From contig CANQVR010000007.1 of assembly GCA_947627375.1 (NCBI GenBank), forward strand, positions 1 to 33,445: a stretch of DNA of 33,445 nucleotides, read 5' to 3'. A program made the position numbers and the translations under genes. Below are positions 22,695-31,610 of the stretch, in pieces (the stretch's first letter is position 1; each line of letters starts with the position of its first letter). This DNA comes from an uncultured Bacilli bacterium. GTDB lineage: Bacteria; Bacillota_I; Bacilli_A; RF39; UBA660. The notes beneath the pieces are model-generated. The model saw nothing but the letters and a program-made list of their open reading frames with translations. It was not told where the DNA came from and did not search any database.

Positions 22695-23570
22695 GTGATT
22701 TTAAATGTAAGTGGAAGATGTGATATTGTTGCTTTTTATACTCCTTGGTTTATTAAGAGAATTAAAGAAGGTTTTTTTGATGTCAGAAATCCTTTTGTTA
22801 GAAACAATGTTAGTCGTATTTATTTTAATGATGTAGATTTAATTATGTTTTGTACAAAAAATCCTATACCAATTCTTCCATATTTAAAAGATATTAAGAA
22901 ACCAATTTTATTTCATGTTACCATTACACCATATGGAAATGATATTGAACCTAATGTTAAATCTAAAAAAGAAATAATTACTGCTGTTAAAAAAATATCT
23001 AAAATAGTTGGAAGTGATAATCTATTTATTAGATATGATCCAATTTTAAAGAATAATAAATATACAATAGAATATCATAAAAAAGCTTTTTCTAAATTAT
23101 GTAGTATGTTAGATGGATATGTTAAAAATATAATTGTATCTTTTGTTGATATGTATAAAAATGTTGAGAATAATAAAGATATATTAAATTTAATAGAATT
23201 TAATGATGAGGATTATAAAGCAATAGGAACTTATTTTTCTAAAACGGCATCAAAATATGGAATGAGTGTTCAAACATGTTGTGAAGAAAATAATTTATGT
23301 GAATATGGTTTTATTAAAAGAGATTGTATTTCTCGAAACTTAGCATTTAAAATGACAGGTAAAGTTTATAAAAAATGGAGAGAAAGAGATTGTGAATGTG
23401 TTGAAATGGCCGATATAGGTGTTTATAATAGTTGTCATCATTTTTGCAAATATTGTTATGCTAATTATGATGAGAAAAAAGTATTAGACAATATAAAAAA
23501 ACATGATCCAACTTCGACCATGTTAATAGGACATTTAGAAAAAGATGATATTATAAAAGTTAGGAAGTAA
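22695..23570 (+). CDS. DUF1848 protein with iron-sulfur-type CxxxCxxC motif
   Basis: A 291-residue protein. The N-terminus SGRCDIVAFYTPWFIKRIKE, the segment VDLIMFCTKNPIPILPYL and FIRYDPI match DUF1848 proteins, which are compared with radical-SAM and spore photoproduct lyase folds. Near the C-terminus are C247, C251 and C254 (CHHFCKYCYAN), a radical-SAM-like cluster spacing in an unusual C-terminal place. A further cysteine cluster lies in QTCCEENNLCEYG. The reaction is unknown. The start is GTG 22695 after GGAGG. It ends 11 bp inside the convergent DNA glycosylase gene. Confidence 0.82.
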   Translation: MILNVSGRCDIVAFYTPWFIKRIKEGFFDVRNPFVRNNVSRIYFNDVDLIMFCTKNPIPILPYLKDIKKPILFHVTITPYGNDIEPNVKSKKEIITAVKKISKIVGSDNLFIRYDPILKNNKYTIEYHKKAFSKLCSMLDGYVKNIIVSFVDMYKNVENNKDILNLIEFNDEDYKAIGTYFSKTASKYGMSVQTCCEENNLCEYGFIKRDCISRNLAFKMTGKVYKKWRERDCECVEMADIGVYNSCHHFCKYCYANYDEKKVLDNIKKHDPTSTMLIGHLEKDDIIKVRK

Positions 23571-24051
23571 GATCTTTTATGATACTGTAGGATTTAATAA
23601 GTTCTTCTTCTATTCCTTTTTTACAATTAGCAGGTGATGTAGAAGGCAGATATATCGCTTCTATACCTGTTTTATTTTTACAATATTTATTGTATAAGTT
23701 ATGAGCTTTTCTCCCTGTTGTAAAAATATATTTTATATTAGATTTTTTTAAAATTGAATTTATATTATTTGGAGTAACATTTTTGATAGTTGCATCACTT
23801 GATGATTTTATTTCACAACTTTTTATAACATCCCATAAAGCTATTTTATGTTTGGTTAAAAATTCCTTTTTTTCCACAATTGTTTGTGGAATTCTTTCAT
23901 TGTATATACTTGAAATAGTTTTCCAAAATCTATTTTGAGGATGAGCATAGTAAAATTTTTCTTCTCTTGATTTAACTGATGGAATACTACCAAGTATTAA
24001 GACGATTGAATCTTTATTATAAAAAGATTCGAATTCATGAAAAACTTTCAT
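23560..24051 (-). CDS. Deoxyinosine/uracil-type DNA glycosylase
   Basis: A 163-residue member of the uracil-DNA glycosylase superfamily. LILGSIPSVKSREEKFYYAH followed by PQNRFWKTI is the active-site segment of the hypoxanthine (DNA-deoxyinosine) glycosylase group. ALWDVIKSCE follows, and LPSTSPAN near the C-terminus is the second conserved motif. It should remove deaminated bases from DNA. Its 3' end overlaps that of the DUF1848 gene by 11 bp on the opposite strand, and no terminator is visible between them, so transcripts may collide. A Shine-Dalgarno in front of the ATG at 24051 is weak (GGTGATTTAG region). The substrate specificity is by family only. Confidence 0.8.
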   Translation of the reverse strand: MKVFHEFESFYNKDSIVLILGSIPSVKSREEKFYYAHPQNRFWKTISSIYNERIPQTIVEKKEFLTKHKIALWDVIKSCEIKSSSDATIKNVTPNNINSILKKSNIKYIFTTGRKAHNLYNKYCKNKTGIEAIYLPSTSPANCKKGIEEELIKSYSIIKDLTS

Positions 24052-24080
24052 CTAAATCACCAAAAATAATATATCATATT

Positions 24081-24108
24081 TTGTAAAAAATATAAATTAT
24101 ATTATAAT
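24081..24108 (+). promoter_or_regulatory. Promoter of the PAP2 gene
   Basis: TTGTAA (24081-24086), a 16 bp spacer and TATAAT (24103-24108). Confidence 0.7.
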
Positions 24109-24129
24109 AGAATAATAAAGGAGTTTAGT

Positions 24130-24747
24130 ATGAAAAAGATAATAAAAAGTGATTGGTATATGGTTATATCATCTTTTGCATTTTTAATTTTTATATTTAT
24201 AGCGATGGCTATTTTACAAAGAGATATATTTAATATTGATCGAAATGTTTATAATTTTTTAGTGAGTATTAGAAATCCATTTTTAAATAACTTTTTTAAG
24301 TTTATTACTATTTTTGCAAATAGAAATCCAATAATTATAATTACTTTGATAATTTGTATATTTGTATTTAAGAATAATAAAGAAAGATTTTATATTGTTC
24401 TTAATGTTTTAATTGTACCTTTAATTAATATTTTATTAAAAGGAATTTTTGTTAGAGAAAGACCTAATATACTTAGATTAATAAATGAAAAAGGATATAG
24501 TTTTCCATCAGGACATGCAATGCTTGCAACAGCTTTTTATGGACTATTAATTTATTTTGCTTATAAAAAAATTAAAACTAAATGGATTAGAAATCTTGTG
24601 TGTTTTTTACTTGCATTGTTAGTAGTTTTAATAATGTTAAGTAGAATATATGTAGGTGTACATTATACAACTGATGTAATTGCGGGTTTTTGTTTTTCGC
24701 TTTTTTATCTAGCAATATTTATAAAAATTTATAATGGTGTTAAGTAA
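24130..24747 (+). CDS. PAP2-family membrane phosphatase
   Basis: A 205-residue protein with about six membrane helices. The three phosphatase motifs are present in order: KGIFVRERP (K-x6-RP), FPSGHA (PSGH) and SRIYVGVHYTTDV (SR-x5-H-x3-D). Such enzymes dephosphorylate lipid phosphates such as undecaprenyl pyrophosphate or phosphatidylglycerol phosphate at the outer membrane face. The exact lipid is not known; recycling of the cell-wall carrier lipid is a reasonable guess. AAAGGAG precedes the ATG. Confidence 0.9.
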   Translation: MKKIIKSDWYMVISSFAFLIFIFIAMAILQRDIFNIDRNVYNFLVSIRNPFLNNFFKFITIFANRNPIIIITLIICIFVFKNNKERFYIVLNVLIVPLINILLKGIFVRERPNILRLINEKGYSFPSGHAMLATAFYGLLIYFAYKKIKTKWIRNLVCFLLALLVVLIMLSRIYVGVHYTTDVIAGFCFSLFYLAIFIKIYNGVK

Positions 24748-24776
24748 ATATTTATTTGAAAGTGTGGTATTGTGTT

Positions 24777-25133
24777 ATGAATAAATATAAAAAAATATTT
24801 TATTTATATATAGTATTATTTGTTATAAGTTTGGTAATTTTTTGTGTAATAAAAAATATTGAAATTCATAATGAATGTAAGTTTGGTTATTGGGGGTTGG
24901 ATAGTTCTTGTACTTATGATTATGTATTAAATTATCCGATTTTTAGTGCAGTGTATACAATTTTACTTCCAGTAATTTTTATAATTTGTTTTATTATAAG
25001 TATAATAAAAATTAACATTGATAAAATCAATTCCAAAGATGTTAAGACAAGATGTACTTTGTTTTCAGCTTTATGTGTGATATTATTGTTTACTTTTTAT
25101 ATAATTTCTAAGATGTTTCTGCATCTTCATTAA
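24777..25133 (+). CDS. Small three-helix membrane protein
   Basis: A 118-residue protein with hydrophobic segments at about residues 6-26, 50-78 and 93-113. Two cysteines (ECKFGYWG and SSCTYDY) lie in the loop after helix 1 and could form a disulfide if extracellular. I prefer the ATG at 24777 because MNKYKKIF is a natural membrane-protein start; a TTG at 24756 has no ribosome site. The Shine-Dalgarno of either is weak, so expression may depend on coupling to the PAP2 gene 29 bp upstream. The function is unknown. Confidence 0.6.
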   Translation: MNKYKKIFYLYIVLFVISLVIFCVIKNIEIHNECKFGYWGLDSSCTYDYVLNYPIFSAVYTILLPVIFIICFIISIIKINIDKINSKDVKTRCTLFSALCVILLFTFYIISKMFLHLH

Positions 25134-25196
25134 TAATTTAGAATAAGTAAATTTATTTTTTCATTTTCTTTTGTAGAATAATTATTTGTTTGGGAG

Positions 25197-25202
25197 TATA
25201 AT
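25197..25202 (+). promoter_or_regulatory. Possible -10 of the ABC transporter gene
   Basis: TATAAT lies 36 bp before the start codon; the best -35 (TTGTAG at 25171) is 20 bp away, so the promoter is uncertain. Confidence 0.45.
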
Positions 25203-25238
25203 TATATTAGTTTAAATTTAATAGAAAGGAAGTTTGTT

Positions 25239-27707
25239 ATGTTAGAGTTAAGAAAAATCACTAAAGTTTATGAAACTGAAAGTTTTAAACAAAAAGCTTT
25301 AAATAAAGTTAGTATTAGTTTTCGTAAAAATGAATTTGTTTCTATTCTTGGGCAAAGTGGAAGTGGTAAGACAACACTTTTAAATATAGTAGGCGGTCTT
25401 GATAATTATACTAAAGGTGATTTATTAATTAATGGAGTTTCTACTAAAGAATATAAAGATCGTGATTGGGATATTTATCGTAATCATAAAGTTGGTTTTA
25501 TCTTTCAAAGTTATAATTTAATTGGACATCAAAGTGTACTTTCTAATGTCGAACTTGCGCTTACATTATCAGGTGTATCTAAAAAAGAAAGAAGAAGACG
25601 CGCTAAAAAAGTTTTAAAAGATGTTGGCCTTGGAGACCATATTTATAAAAGACCTAATCAACTTTCTGGTGGACAAATGCAAAGAGTTGCAATTGCTCGT
25701 GCTTTGATAAATGATCCAGAAATAATCTTAGCGGATGAACCAACTGGTGCTCTTGATTCTGATACTTCTATTCAAATTATGAAGATTTTGAAAAAAGTTT
25801 CTGAAGATAGACTTGTTGTAATGGTTACGCATAATCCTGAACTTGCACATGAGTATTCTACTAGAATTATAAATTTAAAAGATGGAGAAATTACAGGTGA
25901 CTCTAATCCTTTTCAAGGAGTAGACGAAAAAGTTGAAGAAAAGAAACGTCGTAAAAAGAAAAATTCTATGTCTTTTAGAACTGCTTTTGGACTTTCTATG
26001 AATAATTTAATGACTAAAAAAGGAAGAACTATTCTTACTGCTTTTGCAGGTAGTATCGGTATCATTGGTATTGCGGTTATACTTTCAGTATCAACAGGAG
26101 TTCAAGAATTTATCGACAGAACTGAAGAAGAAACTTTATCTAGTTATCCTTTAACAATAGAATCACAAACTATAGATTTAAATAGTTTTTCTAGCAGTAG
26201 AAAAGTAGAAAATAAAAAGTGTGATAAGAATACAGTTTGTTCTAAAAATATAATGGAAGATATTTTAAGTGCTACATCATCTAGTAAGATTACAAACAAT
26301 TTAGAGAAATTAAAAAGTTATTTAGATAATAATGATGATATTAAAGATTATGTTAATGATATAAAATATCGTTATGGTTTTGATCTTCAAGTTTACACTA
26401 ATAAAGAAAGTGATAATGTTAAAGTTAATCCTAATACATTAATGTATACGATGATGGGTCAAGCTAGTGGTACTGATATGAGTTCTATGGCAAGTATGCC
26501 TGGTGCTACATCATCTAGTATGAATAGTCAAAACATATTTACTGAACTTATGGATAATGAAAGAATGCTTAAAAGCCAGTATCAAGTTCTCGCAGGTAAA
26601 ATGCCTAGTGCATATAATGAAGTTGTACTTATTGTAGATGATGATAATCAATTAGTAGATTATGTAATGTATGTTTTAGGTTTGAAAGATCAAAAAGATA
26701 TTGTTAATTTTAGAAAAGATATGATTGAAGGTAAAGAATTTAAAAGTAAAAATGTCGGCTTCTCTTATGAAGATTTACTTAATTTAACTTTTAAAGTTAT
26801 AGTTAATTCTGATATGTATGAAGAAAAGTATGGAGTTTGGACTGATAAAACATCTAATCCTGATTCTTTACAAAAGTTAATTGATAATGGTATAGAATTA
26901 AAAGTCGTAGGAATTTTAAAACCTAATGAAGAAGCAACTACTGCGATGACTAATATTGTTGGGTATAGAAAAGATTTAATTGATCATGTTATGGAGTTAA
27001 ATAATAAAAGTGAAGTTGCAAACAGACAAAAAGAAAATCCTAATATAGATATATTTACAGGACAACCTTTTAATGATTTACAAAATAGTTATGATATGAA
27101 TTTGCAAAGATTAGGTGTTGCAGAAACTAGTAAACCTTCAGCAATAGAAATTTATCCAAAAAGTTTTAATTCTAAAGAGAAAATAGAAGATTTAATAAGT
27201 GATTATAATAATAAAGCTAAAAAAGAGGGCAGAGAAAAAGATGCCGTTACTTATACTGATTATGTTGGTATTATTATGTCAGGAGTAACTTCTATAATAG
27301 ATGTTATTACGATTGGATTAATTGGTTTTGTCAGTATATCACTAATTGTATCTAGTATTATGATTGCGATAATTACTTATATTTCAGTTTTAGAAAGAAT
27401 AAAAGAAATTGGTATACTTCGTGCAATTGGTGCGAGTAAAAAAGATATATCTAGAGTATTTAATGCAGAGACATTTATCGAAGGACTTTTTGCAGGAATA
27501 TTTGGTATTATTATTACTTTAATGATTAATATTCCAATTAATTTAATTATTAAAAACTATTCTGATATTTCTAATATCGCAACTTTGAATCCGATTGCGG
27601 CAATTATTTTAGTTTTAATTAGTGTGTTCTTAACAATAGTTGCTGGCTTCATTCCTGCTAAACTGGCAAGTAAAAAGAATCCTGTGGAATCACTTAGAAG
27701 TGAATAA
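25239..27707 (+). CDS. MacB-type ABC transporter, fused ATPase and permease
   Basis: An 822-residue fusion. The ATPase half has Walker [10 protein letters not shown] (38-46), Q90 in FQSYNL, signature [15 protein letters not shown] (142-156), Walker B IILADEP (162-168) and H198. A basic linker leads to the first membrane helix (265-287). A large extracellular domain follows, and three membrane helices end the chain. [19 protein letters not shown] is the FtsX/MacB permease signature. Such proteins work by mechanotransmission, moving lipoproteins or peptides or conferring resistance to antimicrobial peptides. In many bacteria the two halves are separate genes with the ATPase first, so this is a fused form. 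AAAGGAAG precedes the ATG; a terminator follows, so it forms a single-gene unit. The substrate is unknown. Confidence 0.9.
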   Translation: MLELRKITKVYETESFKQKALNKVSISFRKNEFVSILGQSGSGKTTLLNIVGGLDNYTKGDLLINGVSTKEYKDRDWDIYRNHKVGFIFQSYNLIGHQSVLSNVELALTLSGVSKKERRRRAKKVLKDVGLGDHIYKRPNQLSGGQMQRVAIARALINDPEIILADEPTGALDSDTSIQIMKILKKVSEDRLVVMVTHNPELAHEYSTRIINLKDGEITGDSNPFQGVDEKVEEKKRRKKKNSMSFRTAFGLSMNNLMTKKGRTILTAFAGSIGIIGIAVILSVSTGVQEFIDRTEEETLSSYPLTIESQTIDLNSFSSSRKVENKKCDKNTVCSKNIMEDILSATSSSKITNNLEKLKSYLDNNDDIKDYVNDIKYRYGFDLQVYTNKESDNVKVNPNTLMYTMMGQASGTDMSSMASMPGATSSSMNSQNIFTELMDNERMLKSQYQVLAGKMPSAYNEVVLIVDDDNQLVDYVMYVLGLKDQKDIVNFRKDMIEGKEFKSKNVGFSYEDLLNLTFKVIVNSDMYEEKYGVWTDKTSNPDSLQKLIDNGIELKVVGILKPNEEATTAMTNIVGYRKDLIDHVMELNNKSEVANRQKENPNIDIFTGQPFNDLQNSYDMNLQRLGVAETSKPSAIEIYPKSFNSKEKIEDLISDYNNKAKKEGREKDAVTYTDYVGIIMSGVTSIIDVITIGLIGFVSISLIVSSIMIAIITYISVLERIKEIGILRAIGASKKDISRVFNAETFIEGLFAGIFGIIITLMINIPINLIIKNYSDISNIATLNPIAAIILVLISVFLTIVAGFIPAKLASKKNPVESLRSE

Positions 27708-27718
27708 TAATTTAATAT

Positions 27719-27751
27719 AAAAAATGTCAAAATTTAATTGGCATTTTTTTT
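27719..27751 (+). terminator. Terminator of the ABC transporter gene
   Basis: AAAAAATGTC pairs with GGCATTTTTT (one G-U) around an 11-base AT loop, followed by more T. Confidence 0.8.
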
Positions 27752-27814
27752 GAAAGTAAAATTATAATATGCAAAAATTGTAGAAAACTTTATTCTTTGT
27801 TTTTGGTGTTAATA

Positions 27815-27843
27815 TTGAAAAAATCTTTTATAAGTGGTATAAT
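27815..27843 (+). promoter_or_regulatory. Promoter of the charged-tail membrane protein gene
   Basis: TTGAAA (27815-27820), a 17 bp spacer and TATAAT (27838-27843) preceded by TGG, a near-consensus extended promoter. Confidence 0.85.
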
Positions 27844-27872
27844 ATGCACATAATATTGAAGAGGTGAATTGA

Positions 27873-29162
27873 ATGAAAAATAGTGAATTTAATACAATGT
27901 CTAATCAAAAATTTACTAAAGAAGATCAAAGAAAACTTCAAGAAGAATTGGAAAGAGAAAGAGAAGAAGAATTAGAAGATGAACAACAAGATGATGAACA
28001 AAACGAAAATGAACAAGAAGATGAAGAAACTAAACGTAAAGATAAGAAAACTAAGAAGACTAAAAAAAGAAAAAAATCAAAAAGAAAAAGAGGTAGAAAT
28101 AAAAAAGATAAAGATAAAAATAATAAAAGACACATTCCTATTTCTCTTATTATTTTAATAATATTATTACTTGGAGGATTAATTGGATTAGGTGTATATT
28201 TATATTTAGAAAATGAAAAGGATGTAGATTTTTCGTATCCTTGGCAAGAAGTATATTATAATTATTTAAAAAGTGGACTTATAGATAAAGATAAGGATAA
28301 GGCTTCCAGTCAAATTTATAAAGAGAATAATCCTAAAATGTATTTTCTTGATGTTAAAGAAAATGGTGCTCCTGTTATGATAACTATATCTAATGGATTT
28401 AAAAAAGAATATCAAGATAGTGAAAATAAAAAATATAAAAATTTAATGACTATTCATAACATAGAATCTGGAATGATTAATACTTCTAAACATTTTGATG
28501 TAGATAAGATTATGTTTTTATATAATATAGAAGAAGATAGTTATGGTTGGTATTTATATGAAAAAGATAGTGATAAAGGATATATTTATACATCACTTAA
28601 TGATATAGTAAATTATTCTGATAGTAATGCTAGAAAATATAAATTTGAAAATAGTAGTGAATTTGATCAAACTTTTATTGAGGTTAAAGTAAATATATCT
28701 AAATATAGTTTAAGTACTAATATGTCTTCTAATAAACTTAAGAATACTATTGTTAAAGCTACTAATAATATAAAGATGTCTGATGATATTTTAACTGATA
28801 AAGTAGTTAATGATATTAAAAATAAAACTGCTAAGGAAGAGGAACAAGAAGTAAAATCAGAAGAGAAAAGTCAAGAGACAAAAGAAGAAGTAGTAGATGG
28901 TATTAAGGCAGGAGAATATATGCTTTATTATGGTATGTATTCTAATAGTAAAGAGAAACTTACTTTAAGTAGAAATGGTGTTTGTCATTATAATAATGAT
29001 GAGAAAGATATAGATCAAGATGGTAGTTATGTTATCCAAACTGATTCTAATTCTAGTCAATATAAAATAGTAGTGACAGTTAATAAAGAAACTTTTTACT
29101 TTACTGTTAATGGTAATAATAAATTGAGTGGAGAAAATGGTAGTTTAAATTATCAAGAGTAG
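27873..29162 (+). CDS. Single-pass membrane protein with highly charged cytoplasmic tail
   Basis: A 429-residue protein in three parts. Residues 1-88 are extremely charged: first acidic (ELEREREEELEDEQQDDEQ), then basic (KDKKTKKTKKRKKSKRKR). A membrane helix follows at about 90-112 (PISLIILIILLLGGLIGLGV). The outer part, residues 115-429, contains YPWQEVYYNYLKSGLIDKDK and, at the end, a small domain DGIKAGEYMLYYGMYSNSKE whose pattern (GEY.L.....L.L...G.Y.Y) resembles lipocalin-like beta strands. No catalytic motif is recognised. The Lys/Arg stretch suits binding of nucleic acid or acidic lipids inside the cell. GAGGTGAA precedes the ATG. It has its own strong promoter and terminator. Confidence 0.7.
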   Translation: MKNSEFNTMSNQKFTKEDQRKLQEELEREREEELEDEQQDDEQNENEQEDEETKRKDKKTKKTKKRKKSKRKRGRNKKDKDKNNKRHIPISLIILIILLLGGLIGLGVYLYLENEKDVDFSYPWQEVYYNYLKSGLIDKDKDKASSQIYKENNPKMYFLDVKENGAPVMITISNGFKKEYQDSENKKYKNLMTIHNIESGMINTSKHFDVDKIMFLYNIEEDSYGWYLYEKDSDKGYIYTSLNDIVNYSDSNARKYKFENSSEFDQTFIEVKVNISKYSLSTNMSSNKLKNTIVKATNNIKMSDDILTDKVVNDIKNKTAKEEEQEVKSEEKSQETKEEVVDGIKAGEYMLYYGMYSNSKEKLTLSRNGVCHYNNDEKDIDQDGSYVIQTDSNSSQYKIVVTVNKETFYFTVNGNNKLSGENGSLNYQE

Positions 29163-29180
29163 TCGAAAGACTACTTTTTT
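29158..29180 (+). terminator. Terminator overlapping the stop of the charged-tail protein gene
   Basis: AGTAGTC pairs with GACTACT around the tetraloop GAAA, followed by TTTTTT. The TAG stop lies within the left arm. Confidence 0.92.
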
Positions 29181-29181
29181 A

Positions 29182-29210
29182 TTGACTTATTTTATTTGCT
29201 ATAGTATTAT
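29182..29210 (+). promoter_or_regulatory. Promoter of the GH13 gene
   Basis: TTGACT (29182-29187), a 17 bp spacer and TATTAT (29205-29210). It abuts the preceding terminator. No CcpA cre-like palindrome was noticed. Confidence 0.8.
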
Positions 29211-29237
29211 GATTTTAAGGTAAGGAGTTTGGTTAAT

Positions 29238-31076
29238 ATGGATAAGGATATGTATAATAGTTTGGATGAAGAATATAAGAAACCTTATGGGGCAGTTAAA
29301 GTTGGAACTGAGGTTTCTTTTTGTATTCATATTGATAAATTAAGTGATGTAAAAGATGCTAAATTAGTTATCTTTCCTATAGATCACTGGGAAGAAAGAG
29401 AAGAAGTAGATTTAAAACTTTCTAAGTTTAATAATAGTAAAAATTTTTATTCATGTAACTTTACGCCATTAAAAGAAGAGGTATATTACTATTATTTTAA
29501 GATGTTTATAAATGGAGAATATAAAGAATTAAGACGTGGACAAGCTTCTTATGGTGTTTTTGGAAAAGAAGATAATGAGTGTTTTCAACTTACTTCTTAT
29601 ACTAAGGATATTTCCGTTCCTGATTTTATGAAAGGGGCAATTTTTTATCAGATTTTTCCTGATAGATTTTGTAAATCTAATGAGATTAAAAATTGTAATT
29701 TTAATGATCGAAAAATTCATAGTGATTGGTATGAGAATCCTGATTATATGCCTGTTGATGGTAAGATTTTAAATAATGATTATTTTGGTGGTGATTTAAA
29801 AGGTATTACCCAAAAACTTGATTATATTAAATCTTTGGGTGTTAATATAATTTATTTAAACCCTATCTTTGAAGCACACTCTAATCATAGATATGATACT
29901 GCGAATTATTTAAAGATTGATCCTCTACTTGGAGGGATAGATGATTTTAAAAAGTTATGTAGTGAAGCTAATAGAAGAGATATTAAAATAATTTTAGATG
30001 GTGTTTTTAATCATACTGGATCTGATAGTATATACTTTAATAAAAATAATAGATATGATTCTGTTGGAGCCTATAACTCTTATGATAGTATTTATCGTGA
30101 ATGGTATAATTTTTATTTATATCCTGATAAATATGATTCGTGGTGGGGATTTGAAACATTACCTAAATTAAATCAAAATTGTGATGCTAGTTTAAAATAT
30201 ATAGAGAAAGTTGTAAAGAGTTGGATAGATAATGGTGCTTCAGGGTTTAGATTTGATGTTGTTGATGAAATTAATAATGAAAGATTTTATAGAATTTCAC
30301 GTGCTGTTAAAGAAAGTAAGGCAACAACTATTGGAGAAGTTTGGGAAGATGTTTCAGTAAAAGAAGCTTATGGTGAAAGAAAAAATTATTTTACTAAAAA
30401 CACTCTAGATAGTGCGATGAATTATGTTTTTAAAGATGCTTTATTTGAATTTTTTGAGACTAAAAATTCAGAAGTTTTACTTGATAAAATTTTGAGAATA
30501 GTTGAGAATTATCCCAAAGAAAATTTAGATGCACTTATGAATATTATTTCTAGTCATGATATTGAAAGAGCATTAACAAGACTTGCTAAAGGTCCATGTG
30601 ATAATAAAGATCGTTTTTGGCAAGCGAGTAATGATTATTTAGATCCTTCTACTTACGAGTATGGTAAATCTCAATTGAAATTACTTTCTACTATGCAATA
30701 TTTTTTACCTGGTAATCCTTGTTTATATTATGGAGATGAAGCAGGAGTTTATGGATTTAAAGATCCCTTTAATAGAAAAACTTATCCTTGGGGAAGGGAA
30801 GATACTGATTTAATAGAGTTTTATAAAACAATAGGTAATATCAGAAGAGAAGAGGCTTATCTTAAAGATGCTAGATTTGTTCCTATATTATTTAATAATA
30901 GTACTTGTGTTTTTGCTAGAGAATCTCTCGATAAAAAAGATAGTTTATTTGTAGGTGTGAATTTATCTAAAAATACTTTGGATTTGGATTTTTTAAAACC
31001 TAATAAAATTTTATATAGTATGGATGATAATGATACAAAGTTAGCTCCTAATAAAGCTCTTGTTTTAAAAAAATAA
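29238..31076 (+). CDS. GH13 alpha-glucosidase / neopullulanase-type amylase
   Basis: A 612-residue glycoside hydrolase. Residues 1-120 form a beta-sandwich like the N-terminal domain of neopullulanases (KPYGAVKVGTEVSFCIHI). The catalytic barrel then begins GAIFYQIFPDRF. GH13 motifs: NPIFEAHSNHRYDTANY, DGVFNHTG, GFRFDVVDE with nucleophile D340, IGEVWED with acid/base E367, and SSHDIERALTR with D441. There is no signal peptide, so it acts on imported maltodextrins or intracellular glycogen. The neopullulanase/cyclomaltodextrinase type is likely; precise linkage specificity cannot be read. The ATG at 29238 is ten bases after AAGGAG; the TTG at 29229 is too close to that site. Confidence 0.92.
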   Translation: MDKDMYNSLDEEYKKPYGAVKVGTEVSFCIHIDKLSDVKDAKLVIFPIDHWEEREEVDLKLSKFNNSKNFYSCNFTPLKEEVYYYYFKMFINGEYKELRRGQASYGVFGKEDNECFQLTSYTKDISVPDFMKGAIFYQIFPDRFCKSNEIKNCNFNDRKIHSDWYENPDYMPVDGKILNNDYFGGDLKGITQKLDYIKSLGVNIIYLNPIFEAHSNHRYDTANYLKIDPLLGGIDDFKKLCSEANRRDIKIILDGVFNHTGSDSIYFNKNNRYDSVGAYNSYDSIYREWYNFYLYPDKYDSWWGFETLPKLNQNCDASLKYIEKVVKSWIDNGASGFRFDVVDEINNERFYRISRAVKESKATTIGEVWEDVSVKEAYGERKNYFTKNTLDSAMNYVFKDALFEFFETKNSEVLLDKILRIVENYPKENLDALMNIISSHDIERALTRLAKGPCDNKDRFWQASNDYLDPSTYEYGKSQLKLLSTMQYFLPGNPCLYYGDEAGVYGFKDPFNRKTYPWGREDTDLIEFYKTIGNIRREEAYLKDARFVPILFNNSTCVFARESLDKKDSLFVGVNLSKNTLDLDFLKPNKILYSMDDNDTKLAPNKALVLKK

Positions 31077-31077
31077 A

Positions 31078-31105
31078 TACTACTTTTTCAAGTAGTAATT
31101 TTTTT
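31078..31105. terminator. Bidirectional terminator between convergent genes
   Basis: TACTACTT pairs with AAGTAGTA around TTTC; T-runs follow on both strands. It serves the GH13 gene and the minus-strand helical protein gene. Confidence 0.88.
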
Positions 31106-31538
31106 ATAAATATTTTTTTAATTCTTCTAAACTATTCTCTTGCATGGCTACATATTTTTTAGCAATCTTTTCTATATCTTTATCCATTTCTTTGTTGTTT
31201 AAAATTCTTCTTCCTTCGATTATTCCCATATTAGTTCCTTGAACTAAAAGTTCTGCCAGTTTAGATGTTGAACTATCAGTTATTGTTTTCATTTCTATTC
31301 CATACCATGTCATAGCTTTAGTCATTGTATTTGTTTCATGTGGATCTTTATCACTATAATTTTGATATAGTTCATTGATATCTTCTGATATTTCATTATA
31401 TTTTTCGTATTGTTTTTTTAATAAACTTTCAAAGTCATTATCTTTTACTTTTTCTAAGACAAATTTAATTGCATCCATTCCCATAGTTGCACCTTTATTT
31501 AATTCATCTAATATGTTTGTATTATTTTTATCTTTCAT
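31104..31538 (-). CDS. Small all-helical protein of unknown function
   Basis: A 144-residue soluble protein without signal peptide. It is predicted to be almost all helix: ELNKGATMGMDAIKFVLEKV, LKKQYEKYNEISEDINELYQ, TKAMTWYGIEMKTITD and LAELLVQGTNMGIIEGRRIL. The four-helix pattern recalls ferritin-like or DUF2383-type proteins, but a metal-binding ExxH set is not obvious. Similar hypothetical proteins occur in Firmicutes. GGAGG precedes the ATG at 31538. It lies 72 bp downstream of the surface-protein gene on the same strand, behind a terminator. Confidence 0.65.
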   Translation of the reverse strand: MKDKNNTNILDELNKGATMGMDAIKFVLEKVKDNDFESLLKKQYEKYNEISEDINELYQNYSDKDPHETNTMTKAMTWYGIEMKTITDSSTSKLAELLVQGTNMGIIEGRRILNNKEMDKDIEKIAKKYVAMQENSLEELKKYL

Positions 31539-31583
31539 AATTTATCCTCCATAAATAGTATTAGATAAAAATAATTTTTTATA

Positions 31584-31610
31584 CAAAAAAACATCAAACT
31601 AAATTGATGT
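31584..31610 (-). terminator. Terminator of the surface protein gene
   Basis: On the minus strand ACATCAA pairs with TTGATGT around a short AT loop, followed by TTTTTT. It begins right after the stop codon. Confidence 0.88.
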
